64,000 nt of DNA from Zasmidium citrigriseum. Lineage: Eukaryota; Ascomycota; Dothideomycetes; Mycosphaerellales; Mycosphaerellaceae. Location: contig NHNW01000019.1 of assembly GCA_002786025.1 (NCBI GenBank), positions 558,001-622,000 of the forward strand, given 5' to 3'. The position numbers and the translations under genes are program-made. Positions 1-8,609 of this stretch are shown in pieces (the first letter of the stretch is position 1; the number at the start of each line of letters is the position of its first letter). Below the pieces are notes generated by a model. It had not been told where the DNA came from, did no database searches, and worked only from the letters and a program-made list of their open reading frames with translations.

Positions 1-1342
1 CCCGGTTTCATTCTGGTATATCTACGATTCGGACACGTATCTCAATTACATGGTCCTGGAAGTCAACAACACCTTCGACGAGCGCAGAATGTACCTTCTC
101 AAGATGGACAGCTCAAAGGATGCCAGCAAAGACTTCGCCAACGGCCCAACCGAACAGTCTTCAAACATGCTTGTGTTCAATGAGTCATGGAGCAAAGACT
201 TTCACGTCTCACCTTTCAACAGCCGCAAAGGAACATACTCCCTTCGAGCTGTTGACCCTTTGGCCGCCTTTCAGGAGACTGGCCACGTTAAGATCGATAA
301 CACTATCGTCCTTCGTTCCTCAAAAGTGCATCCCAAGATCGTTGCTCGAGTCTGGTCTGAAGGTATTCCCAAGGATCCTACGACGGTAACCACTTTCCAG
401 TTGACAAAGTTTATTCTGGCTTGGTGGTGGGTTGGACTGGCCACATTTCCTCGGATTGTTTGGGAAGCACGGAAGTTGTTTTTCCAGCGCAAGCTACATG
501 TCTGGTTCCGACCCGAAGTCACAGACACGAGCATCGGCCGAACATACAGCGATGATGAGAAGTCCTTGGAAGAGTTCTTCCGGGCTTTCCTTACCGATGC
601 TGTCGAGAACGCCAGGAAACCACTTCGAGTGATATACGAACCCGCGCATCACGATGGGGGAGAAATCGTACTTTATTCGCCCGGGTTCACTTACGAGGAG
701 GACCACTCGCGAACCTTGACAATCAAGGTCTTGTCGCCTGCGTTCTACAGCCGCTTCATCCACTACGCTCATGCCAAGGAGGCGTTTGACCGAGAGTGTC
801 TGACGACTGATGAGAAGAACCGTACGGTCGCTCTTCAAGGAACAGATGCTCTTCCCGCCCTGCTAGACGCCGTGAAGGATACCACTCAGAACATCAAACA
901 AAGATCGAAGAAGCCGACTCTTCTGAACAACCTGCGGTGGAGTTTGCTTAGACGACTCAGGTGTCCTCCCGCTGCGGCAAGCTACCCAAGCGACGAAAGC
1001 AGACTTGACCACGAGTACACGGTGCAAGATATCCGAGCCTTTCACTTCTCAGAGCTGGACCAATACGTACGGCAGACGCACAACAACGGCGATGAATACC
1101 GTCGCATCGCTATCAAGCTCTTCATGGCTGAACGTATGGCATTCGGACTCCCTGCATTGGTGGCAATGTGTGACTGGATTCTTCGATCAATACTGATACT
1201 CTTGCCCATGGCATTCTCGGAAAGCGCCAAAGCCTTCGACGTGTTGCGACTAAGGACCTTTGTGAAGGCGGATCTAGGCAAGACATTGATTCTGCTGCTT
1301 TTAGCGAATGCTGTGCATTTGTGGAGTTTCATAAAAGGGTGA
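1..1342 (+). CDS. DUF1365 family protein, 5' partial
   Basis: The frame is open from base 2 and runs into the window edge, so the N-terminus is missing. The first visible residues (PVSFWYIYD, then LEVNNTFDERRMYLL) match the core of the DUF1365 family, whose members carry a conserved 'NPVSFwY' block followed by 'EV.NTFgERh'. The family's molecular function is unknown. After the core there is a hydrophobic segment at about residues 118-138 counted from the ATG at 50 (FILAWWWVGLATFPRIVW) and another at the C-terminus (LILLLLANAVHLWSF), so the fungal form is probably membrane-attached. The ATG at 50 is internal to the conserved block and is not the true start. No intron is visible in this part. 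The stop is TGA at 1340-1342. Confidence 0.8.
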   Translation, partial: PVSFWYIYDSDTYLNYMVLEVNNTFDERRMYLLKMDSSKDASKDFANGPTEQSSNMLVFNESWSKDFHVSPFNSRKGTYSLRAVDPLAAFQETGHVKIDNTIVLRSSKVHPKIVARVWSEGIPKDPTTVTTFQLTKFILAWWWVGLATFPRIVWEARKLFFQRKLHVWFRPEVTDTSIGRTYSDDEKSLEEFFRAFLTDAVENARKPLRVIYEPAHHDGGEIVLYSPGFTYEEDHSRTLTIKVLSPAFYSRFIHYAHAKEAFDRECLTTDEKNRTVALQGTDALPALLDAVKDTTQNIKQRSKKPTLLNNLRWSLLRRLRCPPAAASYPSDESRLDHEYTVQDIRAFHFSELDQYVRQTHNNGDEYRRIAIKLFMAERMAFGLPALVAMCDWILRSILILLPMAFSESAKAFDVLRLRTFVKADLGKTLILLLLANAVHLWSFIKG

Positions 1343-1666
1343 AAGACGATGCCAGCCAGTGTTTTTGGAAAGTGTTCAGCTGTGCCTCTCTTTTCCTCTT
1401 CTCAACGTGGCAGTGAAGGTAGGGGCTGTGCAGCCAGGCAGAAGGAACGCTTGAACTATGCGGCACATGCTTGACCCACACACGGCAGATTCTCCACGGC
1501 AAGGAGGGCTTTGGTAGGTCGACTATTTGCAGACACTGTCGCAGAGTGGCACAGGAAAAACAAACAAAACTTTGAAAATTGCTCGTCGTGCAACAAAGCC
1601 CGCCGACAACATCCCCTTCGCACTTCGCACTTCATCCGACGAAGCGACGCACCGCAACAACACAAC

Positions 1667-2341
1667 ATGGCGGGAAACACGGGACTGAAGTTCATCGCCC
1701 TCGCGGTTTTGTTCGAGTACGTCTTTATCAAGCCTTACATCATGCCCTACGACCCAGATGCCGGTCCCGACTTCATCGGTTTCGGCCTCGTCCACGCGGT
1801 AAGTCGCCCTTCATCGTCCTCACTAGAGACTCGACTCTCTAGCACGAAGAAAAGCAACTGACATCACCCTCAGGTCCTCGCATACTTCGGAAAAATCAAC
1901 ATCAAAGACCTCGACGACTCGCGCAAGAAGTCCGCCTACCTCAACGGTCTCCTCGGTGGTATCTGCGGCTACGCTTGGCTTCTCCTGCACCTTTCCTTCC
2001 ACCAGCGGCGCGTCCACCATCTCTTCGTCGCCAACTTCTTCATACTCCTAGGCGTGCTATTCGGTGCCTGGGCGGAGCGGCGGAAGATGGGAGGTGGGTT
2101 GAGTTTGAAGGGGGGCTTCTTGATGTAAGTTTCTTGACGGGGAGATGTATTTGTGCGCGTTGTTTTGTTTAGGGTTGGTCATGAGGTGGCTAACTCATTG
2201 TATAGCAACAATGATCATCCCAAGGTGCGGCACGATGGACAGGTTGGAACTTCTGGATTCCGTGCCTATGGCGGGGTTGGTGGATGTGGCACTAGGAAGT
2301 GCGGCGGCCTGCCACAGCCGGCTTGGGGAACGCTTGGTTGA
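1667..2341 (+). CDS. small predicted membrane protein, three exons
   Basis: I do not recognise the family. Exons are 1667-1798, 1874-2124 and 2206-2341. The first intron (gtaagt...cag) is in phase 0. The second starts gtaagt at 2125 and ends tatag at 2205. The start (cacaacATGGCG) gives MAGNTGLKFIALAVLFEYV, a hydrophobic N-terminal segment. Exon 2 holds two more hydrophobic stretches (LLGGICGYAWLLLHL and LFVANFFILLGVLFGAW) followed by the basic patch ERRKMG. The third exon gives a Gly-rich tail ending WGTLG. If the second intron is retained the protein stops at a TAA at 2126, directly after the third membrane segment, so the tail is less certain than the rest. A small integral membrane protein of the endomembrane system is the most that can be said. 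Confidence 0.6.
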
Positions 2342-2714
2342 GGATGGGAGAGATATCGAGAGGTTTATGGTTGGATAACCAGGCTAAGAGGCTTGTGTTG
2401 CCTGTCTATCTGCAGCGGCCAGTGGCAGGCGAGCATGCTGCTTCTCTACCAGTAGTCGGATAGGAGAGTATGTTGGAGTGTGCATTCAACGAGAGTCTCT
2501 ACTGTTCTACAGAGAAGCTTATTCTAGACCTCATGTAACGTGTACAAACAAGCACGTCCCAAATGCTCACCGTCAAGAAGATTAGCGTACCTCCCGACTT
2601 TGCATGTGAAAGCCATCCAACTTTGGCAGGAGAAAAGTTTAGCCGCGCTTCTCAAGCTCACCTCTGAACATCTCTATCCATCCAACTCCCATCGCACAAC
2701 CAACATCCGCAACA

Positions 2715-3073
2715 ATGTCCTCCTCCAACTCCTCCTCCCCGCGCCTCGCCGACCTCCAATCCGAATCCAAACTCACCGACGTCCTCAAAGACCAAAAGAA
2801 AGACTACGATTGTCTTCCTTGTCGTCTTACAGGTACGCCCCATCCCAATTCCCTCACAACCACACCCTCCACTAACACAATGCGAGGACAGGCTCTGCAG
2901 CTTTCACCGGCCTCGGTATATACACGTACTACTCGGGGATGAAGCAGCTGCGGGAGAGGGAATTAGAGATTCTGAAGAGCGGGACGAGGTTTGGATTGGG
3001 TGCGAGGAGGGGCGCGACGGTTGTGCTGAGTGCGGTTATGGTTGGGGCGGGGGTGTATAGGTTGTTGGACTAG
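2715..3073 (+). CDS. DMAC1/DUF4536-like small mitochondrial membrane protein
   Basis: Two exons, 2715-2832 and 2892-3073, with a short phase-1 intron (gtacgcc...acag). The 99-residue product has a low-complexity Ser-rich N-terminus, then YDCLPCRLTG joined by the splice to SAAFTGLGIYTYYSG. This CLPCR-x-tG-x-aaftGlg-Yty block is the signature of the distal membrane-arm assembly component 1 family (PF15055, DUF4536). Human DMAC1 takes part in mitochondrial complex I membrane-arm assembly. A second hydrophobic helix near the C-terminus (ATVVLSAVMVGAGVYRL) completes the expected two-helix topology. The length is typical of the family. The role in this fungus is inferred from the family only. Confidence 0.8.
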
Positions 3074-3515
3074 ATGAAAAGAGAAGGTATCATTGATGGA
3101 ATGAATGAATGAATGAAGAGATGAATATGCTGAGACCGCAAGAACATTGGGCAGAGTCCAGACACAAAGTCCACGCGCTGGACCATGGCGGAGGAGGGTT
3201 GGCAATGGCTGTGAAAAGGACACGGACCCAATGAATGGGCGATATGTCTATAACCAGAGTGGTTGCAGACGTACTACCTCTCACAGACCGGGTGGTGTAC
3301 GCCCGGTGAAGATGTAGGCATACTCGCGTCGGGCAGGAGGAGATATGGAGACTCAAAATGTCTCTTGAGAGGACACAAAGACGAGAACCGAAGCATCAGA
3401 AGACGGGAAGTATGATGCAAGTCAACTCTGATGAATTTAAAAAGGCGTGTTGGATATCTATCTATGGATCAAAACCTCACTCATCAATCATCATCATAAC
3501 CTCAACTACCACCCT
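3074..3515. other. convergent 3' intergenic region
   Basis: This lies between the convergent ends of the DMAC1-like gene and the calponin gene. It holds a short (GAAT)n-type microsatellite near 3096-3115 and no ORF with family features. Probably 3' untranslated sequence of both genes. Confidence 0.5.
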
Positions 3516-5525
3516 CTATTTCTGCGGTCTAGGCCCAATAATCTGCCTCCTCCCGCCAAAATTAATCCCACTACCAACACCACTCCCTCGATTCTGGCTG
3601 TCCCCGCCCATGTAGCCATACTGATGGATATCCCACGTTTGGCCTTCGCCCGTTCCCTGAGAAGCGTCTCGAGGCGCGTTCTTAATCGACTGTTGATTCG
3701 CCTCCCATTCCTTTTGTCGCTCACGTTCCCGCTCCATTTCGCGTTCCAAGAGAGACTTACTGGCCCAGCCGCCGGCTTTGGTCTTTTGTTGCGAGGCGAT
3801 GCGGTTGTCGCGGAGTTGCTGCTGTTCGAGTGAAGTGTCGCCGGCTTCCTGGGATGAAGAGATACGGGGACCTGAGGTTGCGGGTGCTGGTGTTGTGGCG
3901 AGGAATTGATCTGTCCTGTTTGGTTTCTGCTGTTGTGGCTCGTACGGTTCAGGTTCTTTGCTAGGAGTTGGCAACGGTCGAGTACCAAATGGAGAAGGCG
4001 AAGGCTGTGATCTGGATGGCAGAGCTGGCGCTTGCTCCTCTGCAGCAGGCTCCGGTAAGGGTCTTTGAGGGAGGCTTGGGGCTGCTTTCGGTGTTGGGAG
4101 AGGTCTTTGCGCGCCGACTTGGGTAGGCCTCGAGCCTTGACTGTCTTGCCATTGCTTTCTCAGGTATTCCCGTTCGTCTCCCGCCCAGCTAACATCGCTC
4201 TCGTGAGCACTCTCAGGACGTGGGGCTTCCGCTGTGCTTGGTCGCGAACCTTCGCCATGTTCTCGTTTTAAGCGCTCCTCGCGTTCGCTCTGGTATTGTC
4301 GCTCTCGCTCGCGGGCCTCTTCAAGTTGCTTCTCCAATTCTCGTACTCTCTTCTGCTCAGGGGTTTCCGCGGGCTCAGCAGCACCACTCGCAAGTGCAGC
4401 CTGCTCCTTTTGATACTCGGCCAAGGTCTGTCCTCTCAGTATGCTGGAACTCGGTACTCTGGGCTTCTCAGGCGCCTTCTTGGATAGTGATGCCTGCAAC
4501 GCAGCGTCTTCCTTCCTCCGCACCTCTTCCTCAGCTTTCCAGCGCTGCTCTTGCTCCTCCCATTGACGCTTTTGATCTTCCAGCCTCCTACGCTCTTCTT
4601 CCCGCTGTCTCCTAGTCTCTTCTTCCCATCTCCTCTCCTCTTCGATCTTAGCCCGCTCCTCATCTTCTTCTGCCTGGCGTCTCTTTCGCTCCTGCTCTTC
4701 TGCATCCAATTGACGCTGCCTCTCCGCTTCAGCCTCTTTCTCTCGTCTTAGCTTCTCCTTCTCAGCCAAGCTAGGAACCGCCGGGCCTGTATTGACAATC
4801 TGTCGTCTCGCGCCAAAGTTGATTCCCTGGTTGCCCTGTGAAGCGCCGCCCATATAGCCGTACTGGTGAATGTTCCACGCAGGCGCTGTGTGTGACTCGT
4901 CGCTCTTCTTACTCCAGCTACTAACTGGTCCAGACGGCGATTTTGTCCCACTGTTAGATCCGGTCGAGCCGCCCGTCCATGAGGGAGTCATAGCAGAGGG
5001 TTTGGTCGGACTGACTGGGCGTCGCATGCTTCCCCCATTCGCATAGCCCATACCCGACCCAGTTGTTGAAGGTGACATAGCTGTACCCGTCTTGCGCGGC
5101 CCAATGGTCGAAGGGAACTTCGAGGGACTGATGTTATGCGCCTGCCTGCTGAACGCGCCCAAACACTGCAGCACTTGCGCCGGGTCTTTCTGTTCGAAGA
5201 GGTCTACTGTGAGGAAGCGGTCGTGGGCGGGAAGGTTGAGAGGTGGCATCTCGCAGGCTTTGAGGAAGTGGCTGATGTTTTCCATCTGGATGAAGGGCAT
5301 CGGGCTCGCCTTGAACTTGATCGCTCCATACTGAGGTTGGATTGCTCTGTTTGCAAGCTTGCAGAGGGCCACTCCATCTTTTAATGCATCCAGAAGGTCG
5401 CCAGGCGGTAGCTTTTCGCCCAAGGTATTCTCTATCCAAGAGCGAGCTTCATTGGCAGCCTGGGGGGTGTAGCGGGACAGGCGCAGGTTGCGCATGTCAT
5501 TGTCGAGGTTCGTGACGGAGGCCAT
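3516..5525 (-). CDS. calponin/transgelin-type actin-binding protein with long coiled coil
   Basis: Intronless 669-residue protein. Residues about 20-132 form a type-3 calponin-homology domain (ARSWIENTLGEKL, LLDALKDGVALCKLAN, PMPFIQMENISHFL, LTVDLFEQKDPAQVLQCL), as in yeast Scp1, fission yeast Stg1 and transgelin. These cross-link actin filaments. A Ser/Thr/Pro-rich linker follows, then a calponin-like repeat at about 217-244 (WNIHQYGYMGGASQG with INFGARRQI). A highly charged Glu/Arg/Lys/Gln coiled coil covers about 250-430. After a Pro-rich stretch, a second calponin-like repeat closes the protein (WDIHQYGYMGGDSQ with INFGGRRQI). Yeast Scp1 is only about 200 residues, so most of this protein is extension. 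Expected at actin patches or hyphal tips (inference). The gene is divergent from the HAPSTR1-like gene. Confidence 0.9.
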   Translation of the reverse strand: MASVTNLDNDMRNLRLSRYTPQAANEARSWIENTLGEKLPPGDLLDALKDGVALCKLANRAIQPQYGAIKFKASPMPFIQMENISHFLKACEMPPLNLPAHDRFLTVDLFEQKDPAQVLQCLGAFSRQAHNISPSKFPSTIGPRKTGTAMSPSTTGSGMGYANGGSMRRPVSPTKPSAMTPSWTGGSTGSNSGTKSPSGPVSSWSKKSDESHTAPAWNIHQYGYMGGASQGNQGINFGARRQIVNTGPAVPSLAEKEKLRREKEAEAERQRQLDAEEQERKRRQAEEDEERAKIEEERRWEEETRRQREEERRRLEDQKRQWEEQEQRWKAEEEVRRKEDAALQASLSKKAPEKPRVPSSSILRGQTLAEYQKEQAALASGAAEPAETPEQKRVRELEKQLEEARERERQYQSEREERLKREHGEGSRPSTAEAPRPESAHESDVSWAGDEREYLRKQWQDSQGSRPTQVGAQRPLPTPKAAPSLPQRPLPEPAAEEQAPALPSRSQPSPSPFGTRPLPTPSKEPEPYEPQQQKPNRTDQFLATTPAPATSGPRISSSQEAGDTSLEQQQLRDNRIASQQKTKAGGWASKSLLEREMERERERQKEWEANQQSIKNAPRDASQGTGEGQTWDIHQYGYMGGDSQNRGSGVGSGINFGGRRQIIGPRPQK

Positions 5526-6035
5526 GGTGGTGGAAGTATGTTTCGGTAGGGGCGTGTCTCACAGACGCGTGCTCATGCTGTTAATTGTAGTCAGACGGAT
5601 GGCTCGGGGTGGCTGAGATTTGTCGCTGAGTTGGCTGGCGTGGCCGGCGCCCGCAATGTTGTTGGAGCCAGACATGACGCAGAGCGCACGTGCAGCAGCG
5701 AGGAGCGGGCCGCTGTTCGCGGGGCGGACGGCGCTGCGAAGGTTTCCTGCCGGCGACAACAACAAGCCGGTCGATGACTTCTTTCTTGTTTCCATTCATT
5801 TCCACCACCACGTCTTTCACCAGAACAATCCGCCTCGCAACATACCATACTGGAATTTGGACAGTCACTCGAACGCCTGTGACATTGCCGGCCGTGAAGG
5901 CTGCCTGCATCTTCGCTAAGCGGCAGGTGACCAGGATCCATCATTGTGTCACCTTGCTGGCTGTGCCCGCTTTCTACTTCGCAACTCCGTCAAAGGAGCA
6001 CAACACATCACATCTGCACCACGACGACACCGACA
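5526..6035. promoter_or_regulatory. shared divergent promoter region
   Basis: About 510 bp separate the start of the calponin gene (minus) from the HAPSTR1-like gene (plus). Overlapping short ORFs on both strands here show no family features. I see no clear TATA box. Best read as a bidirectional promoter with both 5' leaders. Confidence 0.5.
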
Positions 6036-6887
6036 ATGGACTCGATGCGGCATCTCTCGACATCGCTCCCACGAGGACGCAATGAGCCGACTACCGATCT
6101 CCTCTCCGACTTCAAGGCAGCCGCCCTCTCTGTCACTAACCTGTACAAGACGGCGGCTAAGTCACAAGACCGAGCTCGAGCGGCGGGGTATCAAGATGCC
6201 TTGGACGATCTACTGAGCTTTCTGGACAAAGAGAATCTTGGGTTAATGGATGGCGAGGGCTGGAGGGTACGGCAGTGGGCGACTGAGCGGCTGGATGGAG
6301 ATGGGTCAGCACCACGGCAAGGGGCTGGTGTGGGCTCTACAATGGCAGAAGATGAGGACGATGGCAGCACAACGAAGGAAGACGACAAAGAGGACGAGCG
6401 GAGTTCAAGTCCAGAAATGCAACGGCGGCCTCAAGGTCTGACAACTGCCACGAGCGAGCTTACCGAGGAGGACTCCCAACAACGCAGGGTATCTTCTGAG
6501 CCACCGCAGGCACCGGCACCTCTCCAGAGCGACTTTACCTTCCAGTCAACGCACGCATATCCGAGCACGAATCACGACAGAGACAGCAACAACGGCATGG
6601 ACTTGGATACGTCAACGACTCCGTCAATGACCACCTCAACGCCATCCAGCACAGACACCGTCCGCATAATATCACGACCGCAGCGAGGCAACAAACATAA
6701 CAGCCGACGAAACGACAACCGCATCCCAACTCTGAACTTCAACCTCGGATCTGGCGCTGGCAGCAAGCGAAAAATGCCCTATCAAGATTTTTTCGACATC
6801 TCAAACATCAACAACAACAACGACAACGACCGCAAGGATGGAGGCGGTGGTAATGGCAGGGGTGGCAAGCGGGGGAGGCATGTCTAA
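6036..6887 (+). CDS. HAPSTR1/TAPR1-like (DUF4588) nuclear protein
   Basis: The conserved block near the N-terminus reads LLSDFKAAALSVTNLYKTA then GYQDALDDLLSFLDKEN and GEGWRVRQWATERLDG. The 'F..Aa.aVTnLYK' plus 'GYQ....D.l' pattern is that of the DUF4588 family (PF15251), which includes human HAPSTR1 (C16orf72), a stress-response partner of the ubiquitin ligase HUWE1. The rest is acidic and Ser/Thr-rich, then Asn-rich, ending with a basic motif (KRKMPYQDFFDI) and a Gly/Arg tail (GGKRGRHV) that look like nuclear signals. I chose the ATG at 6036 (gacaATGGAC). An in-frame ATG at 5946 would add 30 residues of poor composition. 283 residues, no intron. Function in fungi is not established. Confidence 0.65.
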   Translation: MDSMRHLSTSLPRGRNEPTTDLLSDFKAAALSVTNLYKTAAKSQDRARAAGYQDALDDLLSFLDKENLGLMDGEGWRVRQWATERLDGDGSAPRQGAGVGSTMAEDEDDGSTTKEDDKEDERSSSPEMQRRPQGLTTATSELTEEDSQQRRVSSEPPQAPAPLQSDFTFQSTHAYPSTNHDRDSNNGMDLDTSTTPSMTTSTPSSTDTVRIISRPQRGNKHNSRRNDNRIPTLNFNLGSGAGSKRKMPYQDFFDISNINNNNDNDRKDGGGGNGRGGKRGRHV

Positions 6888-7527
6888 TTTCTGTTCAACG
6901 TGCCCAGAGGTGGCGTGAGTGGGAAACTTTACATTGGGGAAGGGAAGGGAAGGGACGCATTTCACGAGAGCGACGGCCAGCGATTTTCGGGTTTCAGCGA
7001 GGCGAGGCGTACTTCTGCTAGTGAGAGAAGAGACATAGAGCTGGCGTTTGACAGAGGTCTGGTCTGACCACAGATACCCCCTATTACGGACGCATTTTAC
7101 TTGCGTGTCACCAGAATCATTTGTACATAGCAATTGTCAAGGATTGTGAAGTCTCTGGATATACTATGTTCAGAAACGACTTCTGTTCCAATGTGCCGTT
7201 CTATAAATGTTGCCCACCCTCGCGTGAAATGTATGACTTCATGCGGAAAGTGTGATTTGCACCATGATGGAAGTCGTTGTGTGACGAGGGTTGCCAATAT
7301 GGCATGTGTTGATACCCTCAATCATTCATGTGTCTAGTCGCTCGTCGCTAATGTCATCAAAGCAAAGCCATTTGCCGTAAGCACTCCCGAGGATAACTCA
7401 TGTACCCAAGAAGACCGAGCCGTAGCATAAGCATATGTAGGTAGTCAAGTCCGAAAACTCTGAGGCATTTCAAGAGTATCCCTCCACTGCTCGTGTCCCT
7501 TTCCTTTCATATCTCAGAATCCATCCT
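6888..7527. other. convergent 3' intergenic region
   Basis: 640 bp between the convergent HAPSTR1-like and MBF1 genes. Only short unsupported ORFs occur. Part of it is likely 3' UTR. I see nothing else. Confidence 0.45.
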
Positions 7528-8080
7528 CTACTTCTTCTTCGGCCCCAACATCGGCTCCCCAATATTACTCCCCGTCAACCGCACATTCGCCGCCTTTTGC
7601 AACTTGAGCACAACATCCATACTCGGGAAATCGGCGCCCGTTCTCTCCAGCGCCGCGACAGCAGCCACATCCACATTCGCCTTGGAGGCCAAGTCTTTCT
7701 GCGTCATGGTCGTTCCCTTTTGGTTCTTGAGTTTGGTGCGCGCTTGGGAGAGGGCTTTGGCGACTTCGTCGGGGACTTTCTTGGTTGCGACGGGCCCGTC
7801 GGCGCGGTCGACTTTGGTTAGGCGTTGGCCTTCGGGGTTTCCTGAGGCCTAATCACACACGGATGTCAGGTACAAGTCTTGGTTGTGGTGGTGCGTGGGG
7901 TTATGTGAGGGTGCTTACATTGGCAGTCGAGAACTTCTTCTCCGTGCCGATGACGGCTCCGCTCCGCTGGGCGGCGTTGAGAGCGCTCTTGCCTTTGATG
8001 GTCGTCTCGCGCTGTGCAGTGCCTGGTCCGCGGACCTTGCTGCCAATTTTGGTGACGGTGTCCCAGTCCTCGCCGCTCAT
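7528..8080 (-). CDS. MBF1: multiprotein-bridging factor 1
   Basis: Two exons on the minus strand: 8080-7919 and 7848-7528, with a phase-0 intron (gtaagc...tag). The 160-residue product starts [13 protein letters not shown] and continues with the MBF1 N-terminal domain ([17 protein letters not shown]), then a Cro/C1-type helix-turn-helix ([22 protein letters not shown]) and a basic C-terminus ending GPKKK. MBF1 bridges gene-specific activators such as Gcn4 to TBP and protects ribosomes from frameshifting in yeast. It is usually about 150 residues, so this is full length. Its 3' half switches to G/T-rich coding bases. The upstream Thr/Ala region keeps the expected 'SAlNaA.RsG' motif. Confidence 0.93.
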
Positions 8081-8609
8081 TTTGACGGATTGATGTGGGG
8101 TATGTAGTGGTGGGGTGTTGGTGATGTCGAGGGTGTTTGTGGTTGTTGATGAAGGTGGATCTGGATGAGGTTGGTGATCGTGTGAGGCTGTTTATTTAAG
8201 GCACGACGTTGGGCGGCGAAATGTGACTAACCCGGCGGTGTTTGGAGAAGGGAAGGCGGGCAGCGGCCTTTAACTCGCCGATGACGTTCGTTCTTTCCGT
8301 GGGGTTCTATGGGAGGCACGTGCGTTCAAGTGAATGCCCGTCAGTATCACAAGCAAACAGTCAATGTTTACTGCTCTATGCACACTAAATCAATGCTCAT
8401 ATGCAGCTTACAACAGGTCAGGTGTCTCTAGTTTGATATGTGATTATTCTTGATCAACTGCTCTTTCATATAACTTCTCATAGTAGCTAGTCTGACATCC
8501 ACCCTCAAGTATCTCTTCATCAATATGCTTCTATATCATGCGGGTATCAAAGATGCAATGTATCTCGAATCATATGCAAACATAACGCTATGCAGTTGTA
8601 AAGAATGCA
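8081..8609. other. promoter of MBF1 and 3' flank of the C2H2 gene
   Basis: 529 bp between MBF1 and the end of the C2H2 factor gene; both genes are on the minus strand. An AT-rich TATA-like stretch (cttaaataaa on the minus strand, 8191-8200) lies about 110 bp upstream of the MBF1 start. No supported ORF. Confidence 0.4.
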
